From Paludisphaera mucosa (lineage in GTDB: Bacteria; Planctomycetota; Planctomycetia; Isosphaerales; Isosphaeraceae), in contig NZ_JARRAG010000001.1 of assembly GCF_029589435.1 (NCBI RefSeq), positions 610,808 through 674,807 of the forward strand: a stretch of DNA of 64,000 bases, in the 5' to 3' direction. A model generated the notes under the pieces. The model had not been told where the DNA came from. It worked only from the letters and a program-made list of their open reading frames with translations, and did not search any database. The translations under genes and the position numbers were made by a program. Of this stretch, positions 34,018 to 43,545 are shown in pieces (position 1 is the first letter of the stretch; the number at the start of each line of letters is the position of its first letter).

Positions 34018-37000
34018 TGTCCACTCTCCTCGAGGCGTGCGGGCCGGGCTTCGGTCGCGGCGGCCGTCGGCGGCGTCGCGGCGGCGGCGGGGTCGATCCC
34101 CGGCGCGCCGGGGCGGTGCAGGGGGTGGATCACGATGGACTGGGCGTTCATGTTCGCGGCGGGGTTGTCGCCGCGGGCGATGGCGAAGGCCCGGCCCTCG
34201 GCCGTCTCGTCGGGCTTGAGCCGCTCGTGGAGCGCCTTGTGGCCGACCTCCAGGACCCGGCCGATCGCCGCCTGCACCTCGGGGTCGCCGGCCTGCTCCC
34301 AGGCCTGGGCCAGCCCGTCGGTGACCTCGTACAGCGGTTCGAGCCGCGACTGGAACTTGGGCCTGGGCCCCTTCACGTAGCGGGAGACGTCGGCGGCGAG
34401 CTTGAGCGCCATCTCTTTGCGTGCGGCGGCCGGGGCGTTCGCGTCGGCGATCCCGGGGACCTGCTTGGAGAGGCTCTCGGGGTCGACCGGCTCCGTCGGC
34501 GCGTCAGGCTCGGCGGGCCTGGGTCCCCAGGCCGGGTCGCCGAAGGCCAGGCCCAGGCCGTAGTGCGAGCTGAAGTCCTCGGCCTCGATCTTGACCGACC
34601 GGTGGTAGGCCGCGATCGCCTTCTTGAGCCAGACCTTGCGCTGGTCGCCGTCGACCGGCTCGATCCGGGAGCGGTTGTAGCAGGCCTGGGCCAGGTCGTT
34701 GACGACGACGTAATCCAGGCTGAAGTCGAACTTGCGCTCGGGGACGCGGGTGGCCAGGACCGCCTCGAAGTTGGCCACGGCCTCGTCGAGCATGCCGTTG
34801 AGGACGTTGATCTTGCCGGAGAGCCAGTTGATCGTCCAGGGCGCGGCGGGCTCCTTGTGCTTGGCGGCCTTCTCCAGGGCTTCGAGGGCCTCGGGGACGC
34901 GGCCCTCGCGCTGGTAGACCCGCGCCAGGTTGACCCAGCCGTCGGCCTTGCCCAGGTCGGCGACCTTGCGGAAGATCGGCTCGGCCTGTTTCAGCTCGCC
35001 CTTCTGGCCCCCCTTCTCGGTCCCTTCGAGCAGGAGGCCGATGCCGTAGTCGTTCCAGCGCTGCCAGGTCTCCTGGATCGGCGAGGGTTCGTTCGTCACG
35101 GCCGGGCCGCCGGCCACCGGCAGCTTCACGGTGTCCTTCGCGATCAGGGTTATGGGCAGCTTCGGCCCCTCGCCCTTGCCGAAGAGGAAGTCCATGTAGA
35201 TCTTGTCGAACTTGCGGTAGTTGAGGCGGGCCTCCAGGGTGATCGGGCCCGAGGTCCCGGGGGGGACTTCCAGGCCGAAGTGGACGACCTGGCCCGCGCC
35301 GGGCGGGATCTGCTTGTTGTAGAGCGGGACGAAGATGTCCTGCGGATTGCGGCGGTCGATCCGCTTGCCGTGGCGGTCGAGCATGTAGACGTTGATGAAG
35401 TGCGAGTACGGGTCGACCGATCCGTCCTCGCCGATCCCTCCCGAGCGGCCGACGATCCGGTCGCCGTCGCGGGCGATCAGCTCGACCCAGATCTCGTTCG
35501 AGTCGACGGTCCCCTGCGTCAGCGGGTGGCCGACGCCCACCGTACGAACCACCGCCTCGACCAGGTACTTGCCGCCCGGCTTGAGCGTGGGGACCTCGGG
35601 CCGCAGCGGGCCCAGGAACGCGCCGTCGATCGAGCCCCCCTCGCGGAGGGCGAACAGGTCGATCCGGGCCTTCTTCTCGGTCAGGTACTTCTGCTGATCC
35701 TTGACCGTCTGCTCGTCCCCCTGGAAACGGGGGAGGGCCGTGTTGGCGGCGAGGAATTTGTGGTCGTGGATCTGGCGTCCGCCCTTGCTCGCGAAGTCCT
35801 GCGCGCCGAAGTCGTTCGATTCCTTCAGCTCCATGTGGCACTCGGCGCAGTTGGTCTTGGCGACCGGCGGGTAGTAGAAGCTCCGCGCCCCGTGGCCCGA
35901 GACGCCCGACGTGAGGTACGGCGTGTAGTGGTCCTGGCCCCGCACGAAGTCCTTGTACTCGTTGAGGGCGAACGGCAGGCCGACCTTGTGGCAGGTCGAG
36001 CAGAACTCGGCCGAGCGGATGATGGGCTTGAGGAACGTCTTCTTGTGCATCTCGGGCTTCGCCTTGATGAGCGCCCCGTTGATCCATTTCAGGACCGGGT
36101 CGTCGCTGAAGGCGAAGGGGTAGTGCTGGGGCTCCTCGATGGTGTAGGCGGCGTTGCCCCGGGTGTTGTTGACGTTGGTGATGACGTGGCAGACGGTGCA
36201 GGTGATCCCCGCGTGGGCCGTGGGGTCGTTCACGTCGTCGTAGTCGGGGTCGTCGAACTGGCCGGAGAAGAAGGGGACCGGGTCGTGGCAGCCGGCGCAC
36301 CAGCGGGCGGCCTGGGTCGAGCCGTCGCGCTCCATCGAGACCTTGCGGGTCTCGCGGACGCTCGTCATGTACGCCTTGTTGTTGAACGAACTGAGCCGGT
36401 GCGACGAGTGGAACCAGCCGTCGTAGGCGTCCTTGTGGCAGTCGAGGCAGTAGCGGTCCATCATCAGGGTCTCGGCCGGGATGAACTTGCCGTTGGCCGT
36501 GACCGCCTCCGAGGGATAGAAGTACTGCTTGCCCGACTTCGGCCCCCGCTCGCCGAACGTCCGGGGGTCCTGGAAGTGGAGCACGCCCATGATCGCCGCG
36601 AACCCGACCACCGGGATCGCGAACCGCCGCGCCCACTCCCAGCGGATCCGCGGGCCGGCCAGGCGGTGCTTCACGTAGAGAGCCACGGCGAAGAACGGCG
36701 CGGCGACGTGCGCCCAGTAGCCCATGTTGCGGATCCGCACGTCGCGGATCTCGAAGCCGCCGATCCGCACCAGCATGAAGCCCGAGATCAGGACGACGAT
36801 CCCCACGCCCAGCAGGGCCAGGCCGAAGTTCACCGCCGACTTGTTGGGCCGCTTCCACGAGGTCGCCAGGTGGGCGAACCCGAAGACGACGAACGGCACG
36901 ACGAGCAAGAGCCCGACGACCACGTGCAGGATGGCCATCAGGAAGTAGAAGTACGTCTGCTGCGTGCTGCCGGTGTACCAGGTCAGCCCGGTGACGGTCG

Positions 37001-37136
37001 ACAGGTAGAAGCCGTTGGCCGCGAGCAGCGCGAAGGCGATCAGGATGGCCCAGAGCAGCGGCCGGAGCTTCGGGCCGATGGCGGGCTTGTACACCCTCCC
37101 GGCGCGGTCGCGGGGGGTGGCGGTGGGCGTCGACAT
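34014..37136 (-). CDS. Membrane pentahaem cytochrome c with TPR domain
   Basis: A 1040-residue protein. Residues 25-195 hold four or five TMs. Five CXXCH haem c motifs follow: CLDCH, CAGCH, CTVCH, CSTCH and CAECH (about residues 235-425). A beta-rich domain (about 480-680) leads to TPR-like helices (about 700-870; WVNLARVYQREGRVPEALEALE). Multihaem motifs indicate an exported electron carrier; the missing N-terminal signal is replaced by the TM anchor. It is followed by the CRTAC1-like gene with a 4-bp overlap. A GGGAGC site precedes the ATG. Redox partner unknown. Contrast: single-haem proteins elsewhere in the window are unrelated. Confidence 0.9.
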   Translation of the reverse strand: MSTPTATPRDRAGRVYKPAIGPKLRPLLWAILIAFALLAANGFYLSTVTGLTWYTGSTQQTYFYFLMAILHVVVGLLLVVPFVVFGFAHLATSWKRPNKSAVNFGLALLGVGIVVLISGFMLVRIGGFEIRDVRIRNMGYWAHVAAPFFAVALYVKHRLAGPRIRWEWARRFAIPVVGFAAIMGVLHFQDPRTFGERGPKSGKQYFYPSEAVTANGKFIPAETLMMDRYCLDCHKDAYDGWFHSSHRLSSFNNKAYMTSVRETRKVSMERDGSTQAARWCAGCHDPVPFFSGQFDDPDYDDVNDPTAHAGITCTVCHVITNVNNTRGNAAYTIEEPQHYPFAFSDDPVLKWINGALIKAKPEMHKKTFLKPIIRSAEFCSTCHKVGLPFALNEYKDFVRGQDHYTPYLTSGVSGHGARSFYYPPVAKTNCAECHMELKESNDFGAQDFASKGGRQIHDHKFLAANTALPRFQGDEQTVKDQQKYLTEKKARIDLFALREGGSIDGAFLGPLRPEVPTLKPGGKYLVEAVVRTVGVGHPLTQGTVDSNEIWVELIARDGDRIVGRSGGIGEDGSVDPYSHFINVYMLDRHGKRIDRRNPQDIFVPLYNKQIPPGAGQVVHFGLEVPPGTSGPITLEARLNYRKFDKIYMDFLFGKGEGPKLPITLIAKDTVKLPVAGGPAVTNEPSPIQETWQRWNDYGIGLLLEGTEKGGQKGELKQAEPIFRKVADLGKADGWVNLARVYQREGRVPEALEALEKAAKHKEPAAPWTINWLSGKINVLNGMLDEAVANFEAVLATRVPERKFDFSLDYVVVNDLAQACYNRSRIEPVDGDQRKVWLKKAIAAYHRSVKIEAEDFSSHYGLGLAFGDPAWGPRPAEPDAPTEPVDPESLSKQVPGIADANAPAAARKEMALKLAADVSRYVKGPRPKFQSRLEPLYEVTDGLAQAWEQAGDPEVQAAIGRVLEVGHKALHERLKPDETAEGRAFAIARGDNPAANMNAQSIVIHPLHRPGAPGIDPAAAATPPTAAATEARPARLEESGQ

Positions 37137-37238
37137 GAACTTGCTCCCGTCCCCCGTCCCGGCGAGACCGCCGCGGCGAGGGACCCCATCAGGATGAATC
37201 GGACGAGGAAGACGGATGAGGACGAGCGATCGGATCGA

Positions 37239-37832
37239 TCAATAGGTTGTACGCGTCGAAGACGGCGGCAGGACCAGGGTCGCCAGCGCCGATTCGATCT
37301 CCGGCCCGAGCTGGCCGTGGGCCGACTCGGGCAGCCTCCAGACGAGGAAGAGCGAGCCGTCGGGCCGCGGGAACCCGACGGTGATCTCGCGGGTCGGCGT
37401 CAGGGCGGGCTCGCCGTCCCTGGCCTTCGCCGCCTCGCCCAGCCCGCTGGGGGCGATCTCGACGCCGGTCCCCGGCGCGACGATCTCGACCCGCGCCGCG
37501 GGGACGCCGGCGATCGTCTCGACCCGGCGCTCGCGGACGTCGTACCCCGGCAGGTGGGTGAACCGGTTGAACAGCGTCTCGACGACCGTCTCGGCCGTCC
37601 CGCCCGGGTCGGGGACCGTCCGGTAGACGATCAGGGCGGAATTCGCGGGGCCCGACCAGGCGGCGAGGCGCGTCCCCGGCGCGCGCCAGGTCGCGGGGTC
37701 GGCCGGCTTCCAGGCCGCGGGGAGCGTGATCGTGGGCAGGGGCCCGCGAGTCGGCGAGGCGCTCTCGCAGCCCGAGCCGAGGATGAGGAGGACGACCGCG
37801 ACGACGCAAACGCCGCGGCGCGCGAGGACCAT
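37239..37832 (-). CDS. Hypothetical lipoprotein
   Basis: A 197-residue protein with a lipoprotein signal (VVAVVLLILGSGCES, lipobox LGSGC) and a beta-rich mature domain with segments TITLPAAWK and VYRTVPDPGGTAETVVETLF. No family recognised. An upstream TTG at 37865 could extend the signal region by eleven residues; the ATG at 37832 suits the signal peptide better. It lies 70 bp after a small secreted protein on the same strand and may share its transcript. Confidence 0.65.
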   Translation of the reverse strand: MVLARRGVCVVAVVLLILGSGCESASPTRGPLPTITLPAAWKPADPATWRAPGTRLAAWSGPANSALIVYRTVPDPGGTAETVVETLFNRFTHLPGYDVRERRVETIAGVPAARVEIVAPGTGVEIAPSGLGEAAKARDGEPALTPTREITVGFPRPDGSLFLVWRLPESAHGQLGPEIESALATLVLPPSSTRTTY

Positions 37833-37902
37833 CGATGCGTGAGCCACGCCAGGAGCCTTTCCCAAAGCCTGAAGAGGAGCGCCGATCCCGGACGGTTGGA
37901 CG

Positions 37903-38328
37903 TCAGGCGGGTCGGGGGGGCCTCTCGGGCGGCGTCGCGACGTTTCGCGGCGCGGTCGGGCCGGCGGCGGGCCGCACGGCGGGGCCGACGGGGGCCGGTT
38001 CGAACGCGACGACGACCGGGGCGGCCGCCGCCGCGGAAGGGGGCGCGTCGCCGATCACCCGCGAAGGCGTCTCGCCCCCGCAGGGGAGGGGCCGGACGGC
38101 GGCCGGTGCGGGCGCCTCGGCGACGTCGGCCGTCGCGCGGTCGAGGTCCCAGAGGTCCCACGACGCCGCCCGCGACAGGACAGGACGCTCGGCGGAGTGG
38201 CAGCCGGCGGCCCTCGCCTGGCCCGTCGGGGCGAGCGAGAACAGGCCTGCGATCGCGGACGCGACGAGGATCCAGGTTCGTCCCAGGTTCGGGCGACCGG
38301 GGTGGTCCACGGTCGGGAGGCTCCGCAC
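37903..38328 (-). CDS. Small secreted hypothetical protein
   Basis: A 141-residue protein with a signal peptide (ILVASAIAGLFSLAPTGQARA) and a Pro/Ala-rich mature part of low complexity (AAAAPVVVAFEPAPVGPAVRPA). Only four Cys are present. A GTG at 38328 is the frame limit; a second GTG seven codons on has a better ribosome site. Low-complexity composition makes the call tentative. Confidence 0.5.
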   Translation of the reverse strand: MRSLPTVDHPGRPNLGRTWILVASAIAGLFSLAPTGQARAAGCHSAERPVLSRAASWDLWDLDRATADVAEAPAPAAVRPLPCGGETPSRVIGDAPPSAAAAAPVVVAFEPAPVGPAVRPAAGPTAPRNVATPPERPPRPA

Positions 38329-38411
38329 GGTTGAACAGGTGACGCTGCGACGGGCAAGCTCAATTTACGGGACCGCCCGCGCCCCTGTCAACCGGCCCTC
38401 CGCGACACCCC

Positions 38412-38441
38412 TTGGTCGGCCGCGTCGGGGTTTGCTACACT
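38412..38441 (+). promoter_or_regulatory. Predicted promoter for the ABC-2 permease gene
   Basis: TTGGTC (38412-38417), 18-bp spacer, TACACT (38436-38441), about 94 bases before the TTG start of the next gene. Confidence 0.4.
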
Positions 38442-38534
38442 CTGGGAATCCGGCGAACCTCCCGAGGGTGAGCCTCGTATTCGCATCCAATCGCCCGCCC
38501 GCCCGTCCGTTCTCCGCTCGTTGGGGGATCCGCC

Positions 38535-40469
38535 TTGTTCGCCGGACCGATCATCGCCCGGGAAGTGCTCACGGCCCCCCGGAGCTTGCGCTATTATCTC
38601 TGGCGGGCCTCGTTCGCCTGCTTCCTGTTCATCCTGCTGTGGACCGCCTGGCAGTCGATCGTGGGCTGGCAGGACGTCCGCGAGCTGGGCCTGATGGCGC
38701 GGTTCGGCGGCGTGCTCTACGGCATGTTCGCCATGCTCCAGCTCACGCTCATGCTCTTCTTCGCGCCGCTGTCGACGGCCGCGGCCGTGGCCTATGAGAA
38801 GGACCGCCGCACCTTCACCCTGCTCTTGATGACGGCTCTCTCCGACCTGGAGATCGTCCTGGGCAAGCTGGTCGCCGGGCTCCTGCACATCGTGGTGATG
38901 CTGGGCGCGGGGATCGGGCTGCTCTCGCTCTGCGCCCTGTTCGGCGGCATCTCGTTCGGCCAGGTGCTGAACCTGTTCGCCGTGACGGCGGCCTCGGGCG
39001 TGGCCGGCGGGGCGATGGGCCTTTTGATCGCGCTCTGGCGCGACCGGACCTTCCAGTCGATCTCGCTGACGATCCTGATGGTCGTCTTTTCGGTCACCGG
39101 CGTCGAGCTGTTCAGCGTCTTCTTCCCGGACCTCCGGTTCCTGGGCGTGCCGGTCAAGGAAGTGCTCAACCCCTACCGGGCGATGATCGCCGTGCTCTAC
39201 CCGACCTCCGACCAGGCGACGGGCCTGGTGCGGGCGTCGAGCCTGGTCTACATCGGCGTCCGGCTGACGTTCGCGGCCGTGATCGTGGCGATCGGCACCT
39301 ACATGCTGCGGGTCTGGAACCCGGGCAGCAAGGAGCCGAGGGAGAAGGGCGAGGAGGACGCCGAGGTCGTCGAGACGCTGGTCGAGGTCGCCGAGGCCGT
39401 CCCGGCCGAAGCCGCCGCGACGGGCGTCGGCGCGACCCTGCGGCGCGAGGCGGGCGGGACCGAGGCCGGCGACCGGGCCGCGGTGGCCGTGACCTCGGGC
39501 GGCGGCGATCCCGGCTTCGAGCCCGTCGGCGGCGCGACGACCGGCCTGCACGTCCCGCGGCGGACCCATCGCCGGCTGGCCTTGGCGCCCAGGCCGTACC
39601 GCAAGCCCTGGACCAACCCGATCCTCTGGCGCGAGCTGAAGACCCGCGCCTACGGCTCGAAGCCGCTGATCATCAAGGCCTGCTACCTGCTCTTGTTCGC
39701 GCTCGGCGTCGGCTTCTTCCTGAGCCTCTCGAAGGGCATGGAGGAGCCGCTGGCGAGCGGCCTGGGGCTGATCCCCGTCGGCCTGGCCATCTTGAGCCTC
39801 GTCCTCATCAACGCCCAGGGCGTGACGGCGCTCACCAGCGAGCGCGACACCGGGGCGCTCGACCTGCTGCTGGTCACCGAGCTGTCGCCGGCGCACTTCA
39901 TCTACGGCAAGCTCTTCGGCGCCCTGTACAACGCCAAGGAGATGGTGATCCTGCCGCTCCTGCTGGCGGCCTACCTGTGGGGGACGGGCCGGCTGTCGGG
40001 CGAGAACCTGGTGTTCTTCACGGTCGACTACCTGCTCTTCTGCCACTTCGCCGCGATGCTCGGGCTGCACGACGCGATCACCTACACGAGCAGCCGGACC
40101 GCCGTGGCGCACAGCCTGGGGACGATCTTCTTCCTCATGGTGGGCATCCTCCTCTGCGCCTACCTGATCATCTTCAGCGACCGCGAGTTCGGCCGCCAGC
40201 TCCTCAGCTTCATGATCTTCATCGGCGCCGGGAGCGTGGCCCTGTTCGGCTCCCTGGGCGCGCGGAACCCCTCCAGCGCGATCGCCCTGGTCGCCCTCCT
40301 GACCCCGTTCTGCTCGTTCTACTGCATCATCAGCCTGCTCAACGGCGACTTCCTGGCGGCCCTGCTCGTCAGCGCCGGGGTGTACGGCTTCGCGCTGATG
40401 GCGATGCTCGTCCCCGCCGTCGGCGACTTCGACATCGCCCTGGGGCGCACCAACGCCATCCAGGGCTGA
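38535..40469 (+). CDS. Large ABC-2-type permease, two halves
   Basis: A 644-residue membrane protein in two similar ABC-2 permease halves (about 1-260 and 350-640, each with six TMs), joined by a charged, Glu/Ala/Gly-rich linker (about 265-345). Motifs such as YEKDRRTFTLLLMTALSDLE in the first half and SERDTGALDLLLVTELSPAH in the second are the coupling-helix pattern of ABC-2 exporters. No ATPase is next to it, so it must pair with one encoded elsewhere. The TTG start follows GGGGGATC with eight-base spacing. Substrate unknown. Confidence 0.85.
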   Translation: MFAGPIIAREVLTAPRSLRYYLWRASFACFLFILLWTAWQSIVGWQDVRELGLMARFGGVLYGMFAMLQLTLMLFFAPLSTAAAVAYEKDRRTFTLLLMTALSDLEIVLGKLVAGLLHIVVMLGAGIGLLSLCALFGGISFGQVLNLFAVTAASGVAGGAMGLLIALWRDRTFQSISLTILMVVFSVTGVELFSVFFPDLRFLGVPVKEVLNPYRAMIAVLYPTSDQATGLVRASSLVYIGVRLTFAAVIVAIGTYMLRVWNPGSKEPREKGEEDAEVVETLVEVAEAVPAEAAATGVGATLRREAGGTEAGDRAAVAVTSGGGDPGFEPVGGATTGLHVPRRTHRRLALAPRPYRKPWTNPILWRELKTRAYGSKPLIIKACYLLLFALGVGFFLSLSKGMEEPLASGLGLIPVGLAILSLVLINAQGVTALTSERDTGALDLLLVTELSPAHFIYGKLFGALYNAKEMVILPLLLAAYLWGTGRLSGENLVFFTVDYLLFCHFAAMLGLHDAITYTSSRTAVAHSLGTIFFLMVGILLCAYLIIFSDREFGRQLLSFMIFIGAGSVALFGSLGARNPSSAIALVALLTPFCSFYCIISLLNGDFLAALLVSAGVYGFALMAMLVPAVGDFDIALGRTNAIQG

Positions 40470-40487
40470 GACCCGGCCGCGGGACCT

Positions 40488-40520
40488 CGCCTCATCGTCG
40501 AGGCGGGGCCGCGCGGCCCC
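40488..40520 (+). terminator. Two adjacent hairpins after the permease gene
   Basis: A 6-bp stem at 40488-40505 and ggggcc/ggcccc at 40505-40520, followed by no T-run. Possible terminator or attenuator in an 79-bp gap. Confidence 0.4.
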
Positions 40521-40548
40521 GGGACGATCTACGAGGAGTTGCGGAAGG

Positions 40549-43545
40549 ATGTTGCAGCGTGTTCACGCCCTCGCCCTGGCGATCTTGCTGGGGTCCGCGT
40601 CGATGGTGCGGGCCCAGGACGACCTGGCCCGCGAGCTGCCCCGGATCCCGGCCAAAGAGCCGGCCGAGGCGCTCGCGTCGATCGTCGTCCGGCCCGGCTT
40701 CCGCCTCGACCAGGTGGCGGCCGAGCCCCTGATCAAGAGCCCGGTGGCCGTCGCCTACGACGCCGACGGCGCGCTCTACGTCGTCGAGATGCGCGGCTAC
40801 CCGTTCGTCGAGGATAAGCCCTCGGGCACGGTGGCCCGCCTCGAAGACCGCGACGGCGACGGCCGCTTCGACGCCCGCACGGTCTTCCTCGACGGCCTCA
40901 TGTGGCCGACGGGCGTGGTCCCCTACGACGGCGGCGTCTTCATCACGGTCGCGCCCGACATCCTCTACGCCAAAGATACCGACGGCGACGGCAAGGCCGA
41001 GGTCCGCAAGGTCGTCTTCACCGGCTTCGAGACCGGCAACGTCCAGGGCTTGCTCAACAGCCTGCACTGGGGCGACGACGGCTGGATCCACGGCGTCGCC
41101 AGCAGCAACGGCGGCCTCGTCCGGACCCCGCCCCACCCCGACCGCCCGGCCGTCTCCGTGCGGGGACGCGACTTCCGGTTCCGGCCCGACACGCTGGCGT
41201 TCGAGGCGATCTCGGGCGGCGGCCAGTTCGGATTCTCGACCGACGACTGGGGCCACGAGTTCACCTGCGGCAACAGCAACCACATCCGCCAGATCGTCCT
41301 GCCGGCCGGCGACGTCGAGCGGAACCCGGCCTACGTGCCCCCCTCGGTGATCCTCGACATCCCCTCCGACGGCCCCTCCGGCCCCGTCTTCCGGATCAGC
41401 CGGCCCGAGCCCTGGCGGATCGTCCGCACCCGCCAGCGCGTCGCCGACCCCGAGATGCTCAAGAAGCTCTCGCACACCGAGCAGTTCGCCTTCGGCTACT
41501 TCACCTCGGCGACGGGCGTCACGATCTATCGCGGCTCGGCCTACCCCGAGGCCTACCGCGGCAACGCCTTCGTCGGCGACGTCGGCGGCAACCTCGTCCA
41601 CCGCAAGACGCTGGCCGTCGCCGGCGCGACCTACGTCGCCGACCGCGCCGACCAGGGCGTCGAGTTCCTGGCCTCGAAGGACAACTGGTTCCGGCCGGTG
41701 AACTTCGCCAACACCCCCAACGGCACCCTGCTCGTGGTCGACATGTACCGCGAGACGATCGAGCACCCGATCTCGATCCCCGAGCCGATCAAGAAGCACC
41801 TCGACCTGACCAGCGGCAAGGACCGCGGCCGGCTCTACGAGCTGCTCGCCGACGGCCCCCGGCCGCTGCGCAAGCCGAGGCTGAGCAAGGCCCCCGCCGC
41901 AGAACTCGTCGCCCTGCTGGCCGACTCCGACGCCTGGTGGAGCGAGACGGCCCAGCGGCTATTGATCGAGCGGAAGGACGTGCAGGCCGCCCCCGCGCTC
42001 CGCAAGCTGGCCCAGGACCGCCCCACGGCCCTCGCCCGGCTGCACGCCCTCTGGACGCTCGACGCCCTCGGCCAGCTCGACGACGCGCACGTCGCCATGG
42101 CCCTCGCCGACCCCGAGCCCCGCGTCCGCGAGCGGGTCGCGAAACTCGCCGAGTCGCGGATCAAGGCCGATCGCGCGCTGATCGCCAACGTCTTGCCCCT
42201 GGCCGACGACGTCGACCCGATGGTCCGGTTCCAGGCCGCCCTGACGTTCGGGGCCGTCAACGACGACCCCCGCGTGCTCGACGCCCTGGCGGTGATCGCC
42301 CGTCGCGACCACGCCGACCGCTGGACCCGCGCCGCGGTGTTGACCTCGATCGCCGGCCACGCCCCCGACCTGCTCGCCCGTCTGGCCGAGGGCGGCTTCC
42401 TTGGCGAGGCCGAGGGCCGGCCGTGGCTCGACGACCTGGCGACCATGATCGGCCAGGCGAAGGATGGCCAGGCCATCGAGAAGGTCGTCGCCGACCTCTT
42501 CGCGAAGGAGCTGTCCGACGACCTCCGCGGCCGCGTGGTCCTGGCGGTGGGAGCCGGACTCAAGCGGGCCCGGGGGTCGCTCAAGGAGACGCTCTCCGCG
42601 GCGACCTGGGATCGCCTCGGCCCGCTGTTCGACGCCGCCGCGAAGGTCGCCGATTCGGGCGAGGCCCCCGCCCGCCGCGCCTCGGCGATCGCGCTCGTCG
42701 GCCTCAGCGGCCCCGAGCGGACGCTCGAAGCGCTGCCGCCGCTGCTCGACGCCCGTCAGCCCTCCGAGGTCCAGCTCGCCGCGTTGCGGGCGCTGGGCGA
42801 GCAGGCCGGGCCGGCCGTCGCCGAGCGCGTGCTGGAGCAGTGGAAGGCCACGAGCCCCTCGGCGCGTCGCGAGGCGGCCGAGGTCCTCTTCAGCCGCATC
42901 GAGTGGATCAACGCCCTGCTCGACGCCGTCGAGGCGAAGAAGCTCGCCACCGCCGAGATCGACCCGCTCCGGCTCAAGCAGCTTCGCGAGCACCCCGACT
43001 CGGCGATCCGCGGACGGGCGGCCCGCCTGTTCGGCTCCGCCGACGCCCCCCGCGAGCGCGCGGCGGTCATCGCCGCCTTCCGCCCGGCCCTCGACGGCGA
43101 GGGCGACCGCGAGAAGGGTCGCGCCGTCTACCTCAAGACCTGCGCCACCTGCCACCGGGCCGAGGGCCAGGGCGTCGAGGTCGGCCCCGACCTGGCCACC
43201 GTCGCGGCCCGCTCGCCGGAGGACGTCCTGACCCACGTCCTCGACCCCAACCGCGAGGTCGCGGCGAACTACCTCAACTACAACGTGGCGACCGTCGACG
43301 GCCGGGTGATCTCGGGCATCATCGCGTCCGAGTCGACCGCGGCGCTGGTGCTCAAGCGGGCCGAGGGGGTCGCCGAGGTCGTCCCCCGCGACCAGATCGA
43401 GCAGATCGCCTCGACCGGGATCTCGCTCATGCCCGAGGGGCTCGAGAAGGACCTGACGTCGGCCGACTTCAAGGACCTGATCGCGTTCGTCCGGTCGATC
43501 CGCTCGGCCAGCCCGGCCCCGGCCCCGGCGACGGCTCCGAAGTGA
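40549..43545 (+). CDS. PVC-type dehydrogenase with HEAT repeats and cytochrome c domain
   Basis: A 998-residue exported protein typical of planctomycetes. Signal peptide (residues 1-22), a sugar/alcohol dehydrogenase-like six-bladed propeller (about 40-440: VRPGFRLDQVAAEPLIKSPVAVAYDADGALYVVEMRGYP-type blades, FGYFTSATGVTIYRG), HEAT-like helices (about 450-820) and a C-terminal cytochrome c domain with CATCH at residues 865-869 and its distal-ligand region near GISLMPEGLE. It oxidises a soluble substrate and passes electrons to its own haem; substrate unknown. The gene's 3' end overlaps a convergent gene by 77 bp. Confidence 0.92.
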   Translation: MLQRVHALALAILLGSASMVRAQDDLARELPRIPAKEPAEALASIVVRPGFRLDQVAAEPLIKSPVAVAYDADGALYVVEMRGYPFVEDKPSGTVARLEDRDGDGRFDARTVFLDGLMWPTGVVPYDGGVFITVAPDILYAKDTDGDGKAEVRKVVFTGFETGNVQGLLNSLHWGDDGWIHGVASSNGGLVRTPPHPDRPAVSVRGRDFRFRPDTLAFEAISGGGQFGFSTDDWGHEFTCGNSNHIRQIVLPAGDVERNPAYVPPSVILDIPSDGPSGPVFRISRPEPWRIVRTRQRVADPEMLKKLSHTEQFAFGYFTSATGVTIYRGSAYPEAYRGNAFVGDVGGNLVHRKTLAVAGATYVADRADQGVEFLASKDNWFRPVNFANTPNGTLLVVDMYRETIEHPISIPEPIKKHLDLTSGKDRGRLYELLADGPRPLRKPRLSKAPAAELVALLADSDAWWSETAQRLLIERKDVQAAPALRKLAQDRPTALARLHALWTLDALGQLDDAHVAMALADPEPRVRERVAKLAESRIKADRALIANVLPLADDVDPMVRFQAALTFGAVNDDPRVLDALAVIARRDHADRWTRAAVLTSIAGHAPDLLARLAEGGFLGEAEGRPWLDDLATMIGQAKDGQAIEKVVADLFAKELSDDLRGRVVLAVGAGLKRARGSLKETLSAATWDRLGPLFDAAAKVADSGEAPARRASAIALVGLSGPERTLEALPPLLDARQPSEVQLAALRALGEQAGPAVAERVLEQWKATSPSARREAAEVLFSRIEWINALLDAVEAKKLATAEIDPLRLKQLREHPDSAIRGRAARLFGSADAPRERAAVIAAFRPALDGEGDREKGRAVYLKTCATCHRAEGQGVEVGPDLATVAARSPEDVLTHVLDPNREVAANYLNYNVATVDGRVISGIIASESTAALVLKRAEGVAEVVPRDQIEQIASTGISLMPEGLEKDLTSADFKDLIAFVRSIRSASPAPAPATAPK

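Noticed and set aside
34116-38342. 1408-codon forward-strand open frame
   Set aside because: Antisense to the cytochrome gene; high GC removes stop codons, and its translation is Arg/Asp/Val-rich without any domain.
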